From contig NZ_CP156688.1 of the NCBI RefSeq assembly GCF_040616545.1, positions 1,116,001-1,180,000 on the forward strand: a stretch of 64,000 bases of DNA. The letters are read 5' to 3'. A program made the position numbers and the translations under genes. Under the pieces are notes generated by a model that had not been told where the DNA came from, did not search any database, and saw nothing but the letters and a program-made list of their open reading frames with translations. Shown here piece after piece: positions 59,333-64,000 of the stretch. The DNA comes from Akkermansia muciniphila. Its GTDB lineage: Bacteria > Verrucomicrobiota > Verrucomicrobiia > Verrucomicrobiales > Akkermansiaceae. Positions within the stretch are counted from its first letter, which is position 1. Every line of letters begins with the position of its first letter.

Positions 59333-60802
59333 CTAAAAACGGTAGATGAAGCGCAGCCACGGCTGCGGGGTGCCGGAGTAATAGGGGTACCATCGGTGCC
59401 CGGGATGGTGCATGGTGGAACCCCATTCATCCTGACGGAGCGCCTGCGGCGCATAAGTAAGCAGCCGCCATTCCCGGCAGGCGAAGGAAGAAGGCCGGGA
59501 GCATGAAGCGGAGGGTGCCAGGGATGCCTGGAGGGCGGCGGAAGAACAGCAGTAATAGGGAATGTTGAACCGCGGCGCTAGCCCGAACGCCAGCAGGAGC
59601 CATATCCACATCCGGAGGCGGGGGTGCCGCATCCAGGTGGAAGCCAGAAAGGCGAGCAGGCAGGCCATTGCCGGAACGCTTCCCTTGCAGAGCAGGTCGT
59701 TGACGTCCCCGTTCACGTAAAAGAAAGGCAGAATCAGTCCGGTTGCCAGCGTGCAGATGAAGAGGGGATTCCTCCGGAAATCCCGCCAGCAGAACAGGGC
59801 GTATACCAGAAAAGAGGTACCCATGAGCAGAAAATCTCCCGGATGCGTATAAAAGGGCCGTATGCCCGTATGGGAGGATGGCGCGTTTACCGCCCCATAA
59901 TAAAGGAGGAAGCACGCCCCCAGCAGGACGGCTGCCGGAAAGGAGGGATGGAACAGGATGCGCCGGGAGGCGCGGCCGTCTTTCCATTGCCGGAACCACT
60001 GGCAGGCCGCCAGAGGCAGCCCCACCAGGGCCGCGAGGGGGGAATAAAAGGCGGTGGATGCAAACAAAAGAGGGATCCAGTGCAGGGGCATGCGCCCCGA
60101 AGCCAGGAAGATGAAGAAAAGCATGACGGGAATGGAGGCGTTTGCACTGCACATGATTTGCTCCGCCGTGCCGAAGTAATGCAGGCGGAACAGGTCCAGC
60201 CCCAGCCAGCACTGGACATTCAGCAGGGAGCCGAACATCACCATCAGCAGGGCGAGCGGCAGGGAACGGCGGCCGGAGAAAACGCAAAGCCACAGCCACG
60301 CCAGAAAGAGGCCCCATGCCCCCCACAGCACGACAAATGCCCGGGCAGCCCCCAACCCCGCCATTTTGCCTGCCAGGGCCGGAAGCAGCCAGAAACCTGT
60401 GTTGTAAATCAAGACATCTCCGTCCGGAAAAACGACGGGCCACGGACTGGCGACCAATTCGCGCAGGCAGGCGTTCCTGACGATATGGTCCGGGTGCTGA
60501 TTGACCCATTCCCCCCATCCGGACAGCGCCATCAGGGCGATGAACGCGGCCAGGACGAGAAACGAAGAGCGGGTGAAGAGGGGAAAAGCGGGGAGGGAAC
60601 CCCTTTCCGGCGGTTCCTTGCGCCTTCCGGGAGCCAGTCCCGCGGCCATCAGGAACATGAGCGGAAGAGCGGCGTACCAGTGCATCCATCCCGCCATGAA
60701 AACCAGCACGGGCAGCATAAGCCATGCGCAGGTATGCCACTTCAGCGCAGTCACGCTGAAAGCTTGTTCCGGGCACGGGGCATCGGCGGCGGGGGAGTGC
60801 AT
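59333..60802 (-). CDS. polytopic membrane protein, paralogue of the 45.2-46.7 kb gene
   Basis: A 489-residue protein with about ten to twelve hydrophobic segments. It shares with the 45.2-46.7 kb protein the early block HIVRNACLRELVASPWPVVF-PDGD, followed by a Trp-Leu-x-Pro-Ala-Leu helix, a mid-protein segment (SPLAALVGLPLAAC here, SPLGALLLLPYMVN there), and a C-terminal soluble tail beginning HHPG. Conserved Asp-Gly in an outer loop after the second helix suggests a GT-C-like transferase or a polymer-handling protein; no family is recognised. It is alone, convergent with the thioredoxin-fold gene and divergent from the HU gene. Confidence 0.6.
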   Translation of the reverse strand: MHSPAADAPCPEQAFSVTALKWHTCAWLMLPVLVFMAGWMHWYAALPLMFLMAAGLAPGRRKEPPERGSLPAFPLFTRSSFLVLAAFIALMALSGWGEWVNQHPDHIVRNACLRELVASPWPVVFPDGDVLIYNTGFWLLPALAGKMAGLGAARAFVVLWGAWGLFLAWLWLCVFSGRRSLPLALLMVMFGSLLNVQCWLGLDLFRLHYFGTAEQIMCSANASIPVMLFFIFLASGRMPLHWIPLLFASTAFYSPLAALVGLPLAACQWFRQWKDGRASRRILFHPSFPAAVLLGACFLLYYGAVNAPSSHTGIRPFYTHPGDFLLMGTSFLVYALFCWRDFRRNPLFICTLATGLILPFFYVNGDVNDLLCKGSVPAMACLLAFLASTWMRHPRLRMWIWLLLAFGLAPRFNIPYYCCSSAALQASLAPSASCSRPSSFACREWRLLTYAPQALRQDEWGSTMHHPGHRWYPYYSGTPQPWLRFIYRF

Positions 60803-60956
60803 CTCCCCCGGACCTTAATGGGTCCGGCGCATGGGGGCAAGGAGGAAACTTGCGGGCCGGAAGGGAAAGGGCCGCCCGCCCGGTCCTGGTGGCAGGAATG
60901 CGGGCGCGCCGTCTCCGCTTTACCGGAAAAACGTGGCATCCCATGCTGGGCGCCTT

Positions 60957-61229
60957 ATGAATAAAACAGAATTCATTCGGGAATTGCAGCGGGAACTGGG
61001 AGAAGGCGTAACCTCCCGGCAGGCGGAACAGGCGCTGAACGCTGTGCTGGACACAATTGCAAAGACGGTCCGGAAGCGGTCTCTGGTTAAATTCCGCGGC
61101 TTCGGGTCGTTCGCCGTCAAGCACCGCCATGCGCGTGTGGTGCGCCATCCGGAAAACGGCAGTAAACTGTTTGTGCATGAATCAAGCACCATGAAATTCC
61201 GGCCTTCCTCCCGCCTGTGGAAGAAGTAG
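60957..61229 (+). CDS. HU-family DNA-binding protein
   Basis: A 90-residue histone-like protein. The start at MNKTEFIRELQRELGEGV is the usual HU/IHF N-terminus; 42 further upstream codons overlap low-complexity sequence and are not real. The core motif is KFRGFGSFAVKHRHARVVRHP, with the DNA-binding arm following (residues about 55-75). It forms dimers that bend and compact DNA. Its tail (SRLWKK) is basic. The sequence is closer to HU than to IHF but this was not aligned. Confidence 0.93.
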   Translation: MNKTEFIRELQRELGEGVTSRQAEQALNAVLDTIAKTVRKRSLVKFRGFGSFAVKHRHARVVRHPENGSKLFVHESSTMKFRPSSRLWKK

Positions 61230-61356
61230 GGAAAGGAAGGCCGGGGCCCGTTCCATTTTGCCATTGACTTCCCTGTCCGGCACGGGCCTTAATGGATAAG
61301 GCAGGCGCGCCAGGCGCCTGCCTGGAAAAAGACTGATCCTTGCCCTTTCGCTGACC

Positions 61357-63492
61357 ATGACGCCGGACTCCGTTCATTTGCTGACCCGTTCCTCCCAGAT
61401 GACCCTGTTCAAGGATGAACAGGGACGTGTGCGCCGCGCCTATTACGGTCCGCGGCTGCGTGAACCGGAGGATGCCCTGGCAAACGCCGCGGACGCGCCC
61501 CTTCTGTACTCCGCCCTGGGAGACTCCGTGGCAGGGCTTCCCAATGCGTCGGAGGAATACTCCATTTGCGTAACCCAGGCGGACGGAGCCCTCTCCCTGC
61601 GCCTGGAATGCCTGGGGTGGGAGGTGCTGGAACTGGATGACGACCGGGAAGAAGCCGTCTTCTACGGGAAAGACCCTTCCTACCCCGTGAGGGTGGAAAT
61701 ACACGTGCGCTCCCACCGGGAATCGGACGCCTTCCTTCAATGGGTAGTGGTACGGAACGAGGGGAGGGAAGGCATACGCCTTCACCGCGTTGCGTCCGCA
61801 CAAATGAATCTGCGCGCGGAACGGTACTTTGTCACCAGCTTCCGCGGCACCTGGGGCGGCGAATCCCTGATGAGCGAGGAGGAAGTGGCGCGGGGCCATG
61901 AACTTTCCCTGGTTTCCGGCACCGGAACCCGCGCCGCCCAGGAGGGAAGCCCCGGCTTCATCATCTCCCTGGACGGCCCGGCGCGGGAGGATGCGGGGGA
62001 AGTAATTTTGGGGGCGCTGGCATGGTCCGGCAACTACCGCATATGGTTCCGGCACAGCCCGTACCACTACCTCTTTGCCGGGGCGGGGCTGGACGCGGTT
62101 CCCGCGCCTTACCTGCTGGATGGCGGCGGGACGTTTGAAACGCCTCCCCTTATCCTGGTGCACAGCGGAAACGGCAAGGGGGAAGCTTCCCGGCGCATCC
62201 ACCGCTGGGCGCGCCGTTACGGCCTGCGCGGCGGCGCTACGGAGCGGCTTACCCTGCTGAACTCATGGGAGGGAGTGTACTTCACCTTCACGGAAAAAGT
62301 GCTGCATGGCATGATGAAGCGTGCGGCGGAGCTGGGCGTGGAGCTCTTTGTGCTGGATGACGGCTGGTTTGGCAACAAATTCCCGCGCAATGACGCCCGG
62401 GCCGGGCTGGGGGACTGGCAGGTGAACCGGGACAAATTGCCCCATGGGCTGGAAGGCCTGGTGCGCCAGGCGGAAAAGCTGGGGATACGCTTCGGCATCT
62501 GGGTGGAGCCGGAAATGGTGAACCCCCGGTCGGAACTTTACCGGAAGCATCCGGAATGGGTGATCGGCCTTCCCCACCGGGAAAACAGGCTGGAACGCAG
62601 CCAGTACCTGCTGGATTTGAGCAACCCGGACGTGCACGCCTACATTCTTGACGCCATGCGGAAACTGCTGGGAGAACATCCGGGCATTTCCTATGTCAAG
62701 TGGGACTGCAACCGCAAAATCTCCGATCCCGGCTCCTCCCGGCTGGACGCCAGCCATCAGGGGAACCTGTCCATTGACTATGTGCGCGGCTATGAAACCA
62801 TCCTTGATGCGCTGGCGACGGAATTCCCGGATGTGGTATTTCAGGCCTGTTCCTCCGGCGGAGGACGCGCGGACTACGGGACCATGTGGAGGCATCACGA
62901 ATTTTGGACGTCCGACAATACGGACGCCTGTGAACGCGTATTCATGCAGTGGGGCATCGGGCACCTGTTCCCGGCCATCTCCATGGCCGCCCATGTGACG
63001 GCCTCCCCCAACCATCAGACAAAGCGCGTTACGCCGCTCAAATTCCGCTTTGACGTGGCCATGTCGGGCCGTCTGGGCTTTGAGCTCCAGCCCTGTGACA
63101 TGACGAAGGAGGAAGTGGAATTTTCCAAACGGGCGCTGGCGGAATACAAGCGCATCCGCCCCGTAGTCCAGTTCGGGGACCTGTACCGCCTGTCTTCCCC
63201 GTATGAAAGCCGGGTGGCTTCCCTGATGTACGTATATAAGAATAGGGCCGTCGTCTTCGCCTGGCTGATGGATAAATGGCTGGCGGATTCCCCGCCGCCC
63301 CTGCGCCTGAAAGGCCTGGACCCTGCCGCCAGGTATTTGGTGAGGGAAATCAACCTGGATGAAAACGGTTCCCTGGCCAACGTCCATGAACGGGTGCTTG
63401 GCGGTGATTACCTGATGGACGCCGGAATCCGCATCAACTGGAAAAAGGCGTTCCAGTCCGTCTGTATGGAAGTGACGGAAACGGGCAGGTAA
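61357..63492 (+). CDS. GH36 alpha-galactosidase, cytoplasmic
   Basis: A 711-residue enzyme with no signal peptide, hence probably intracellular. It has an N-terminal beta-supersandwich, then a barrel with LDDGWFGNKFPRNDARAGLGDW, IWVEPEMVNPRSELYRKHPEW, the nucleophile in SYVKWDCNR (about D450) and the acid/base in FWTSDNTDA (about D520). These are classical GH36 motifs. It would hydrolyse alpha-galactosides such as melibiose or galactose-capped oligosaccharides taken up after extracellular trimming. It complements the exported GH27 enzyme at 23.2 kb. Length is typical of GH36 from gut bacteria. A possible promoter region lies in the 127 bases after the HU gene. Confidence 0.94.
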   Translation: MTPDSVHLLTRSSQMTLFKDEQGRVRRAYYGPRLREPEDALANAADAPLLYSALGDSVAGLPNASEEYSICVTQADGALSLRLECLGWEVLELDDDREEAVFYGKDPSYPVRVEIHVRSHRESDAFLQWVVVRNEGREGIRLHRVASAQMNLRAERYFVTSFRGTWGGESLMSEEEVARGHELSLVSGTGTRAAQEGSPGFIISLDGPAREDAGEVILGALAWSGNYRIWFRHSPYHYLFAGAGLDAVPAPYLLDGGGTFETPPLILVHSGNGKGEASRRIHRWARRYGLRGGATERLTLLNSWEGVYFTFTEKVLHGMMKRAAELGVELFVLDDGWFGNKFPRNDARAGLGDWQVNRDKLPHGLEGLVRQAEKLGIRFGIWVEPEMVNPRSELYRKHPEWVIGLPHRENRLERSQYLLDLSNPDVHAYILDAMRKLLGEHPGISYVKWDCNRKISDPGSSRLDASHQGNLSIDYVRGYETILDALATEFPDVVFQACSSGGGRADYGTMWRHHEFWTSDNTDACERVFMQWGIGHLFPAISMAAHVTASPNHQTKRVTPLKFRFDVAMSGRLGFELQPCDMTKEEVEFSKRALAEYKRIRPVVQFGDLYRLSSPYESRVASLMYVYKNRAVVFAWLMDKWLADSPPPLRLKGLDPAARYLVREINLDENGSLANVHERVLGGDYLMDAGIRINWKKAFQSVCMEVTETGR

Positions 63493-64000
63493 GTTTTCGT
63501 CTCTATTAGGAGGTTACGGCGTGATGAAGATATGAATAACCAAAAATTTATACGAAAATAATAAAGTCACTTCTCTTGCATAGCTCGACGGTTGATATGT
63601 TATGTCAATGCTTTGATTGCTGGGAAATTTGCTGATAGACCGATAAGATTTCATGAATGCGGTTGCCATGCAACCAGGGAAATGATCAATCAGATTTGTC
63701 ACAATTGTATTTGTGCCGGTTGAGTTGGTTCTGATGGTCATTTCTAAATAACGGAATGTCGAATATTACCAAAAGTGTGCTCCGGCTGCGGAAAGGAGTT
63801 CGCCTATATAAGTGACGGGAAATTCCTGGCAGGATTTATATATTCCCTCTCTCGGCGATGATTTGAATGATGACCACATAGAGTCTAAAGTCCGTCTCTC
63901 TGGTGATGATGCTCAGGGTAGAGAGAGGCCTCATGACCTCGACCCATGCTGCTCACTATCAGCAAGCTGATGAGTGTCACGCTCTATTGGCAGCATTCTT
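63493..64000. other. AT-rich 3' region, no confident gene
   Basis: Base composition drops sharply after the GH36 gene. A minus-strand frame at 63514-63741 (75 codons) lacks any motif and may be chance. On the plus strand, 63775-63861 reads VCSGCGKEFAYISDGKFL, a zinc-ribbon-like Cys pair with a possible continuation GFIYSLSRR and a stop, but with no start codon in frame; it may be a fragment of a decayed gene. A CTCTCT..AGAGAG repeat lies near 63895-63930. The region may belong to an accessory segment extending beyond the window. Confidence 0.4.

Overview
The window looks like the chromosome of a Verrucomicrobia gut symbiont, most likely Akkermansia. Three things support this. The 16S gene (29646-31157) reads like Akkermansia from memory. 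Secreted proteins carry C-terminal PEP-CTERM tails (VPEPATATLSLLGL..RRRR). There is also a dense set of secreted mucin- or glycan-directed hydrolases. From memory the 16S differs in several variable-region positions from the A. muciniphila type sequence, so a sister species is possible; this was not computed.

Layout. 1-4.6 kb: an edge-truncated SAHH-like NAD-binding protein, a small membrane protein, a cell-envelope pair (L,D-transpeptidase and LysM lipoprotein), a TatD nuclease and an LpxR-type lipid A deacylase. 4.7-14 kb: a secreted GH2 beta-galactosidase with a CBM32-type tail, a PEP-CTERM protein, an uncharacterised secreted protein and a large multidomain sialidase. 14.2-23.2 kb: a complete Kdp potassium uptake locus in the order kdpD-kdpE-(outer-membrane barrel)-kdpA-kdpB-kdpC, closed by an elaborate terminator. 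23.2-28.7 kb: a GH27-type alpha-galactosidase, ClpB and a PEP-CTERM zinc metalloprotease. 28.7-35 kb: an intact rRNA operon (16S, tRNA-Ala, tRNA-Ile, 23S, 5S) with a long leader.

35-43 kb: a decayed PEP-CTERM gene, a secreted SGNH esterase, nrdR with an unknown partner, a divergent ferredoxin-nitroreductase/HxlR pair, a SulP transporter and argH. 43.1-45.2 kb is the most accessory-looking stretch: a 40-bp perfect palindrome and five copies of a 7-mer precede an AT-richer AAA ATPase/winged-helix gene, followed by an orphan SWIM-domain gene. 45.2-61.2 kb: two distant paralogues of a polytopic membrane protein, enolase, endonuclease IV, a GH29 fucosidase, a YhaM-like exoribonuclease, a ComEC with a degenerate C-terminal domain, miaB, an RNA m5U methyltransferase, a proline-rich lipoprotein, a DUF3750 protein, a thioredoxin-fold protein and an HU protein. 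61.3-63.5 kb: a cytoplasmic GH36 alpha-galactosidase. The last 500 bases are AT-rich with no convincing gene.

How the parts fit: exported sialidase, fucosidase, alpha- and beta-galactosidases and an SGNH esterase together could strip terminal sugars and their acetyl groups from mucin O-glycans or blood-group structures, and the cytoplasmic GH36 would finish imported alpha-galactosides. Most other genes are housekeeping. The best candidate for something undescribed is the palindrome/iterated-repeat plus ATPase unit at 43.18-44.48 kb; nothing here proves its function.
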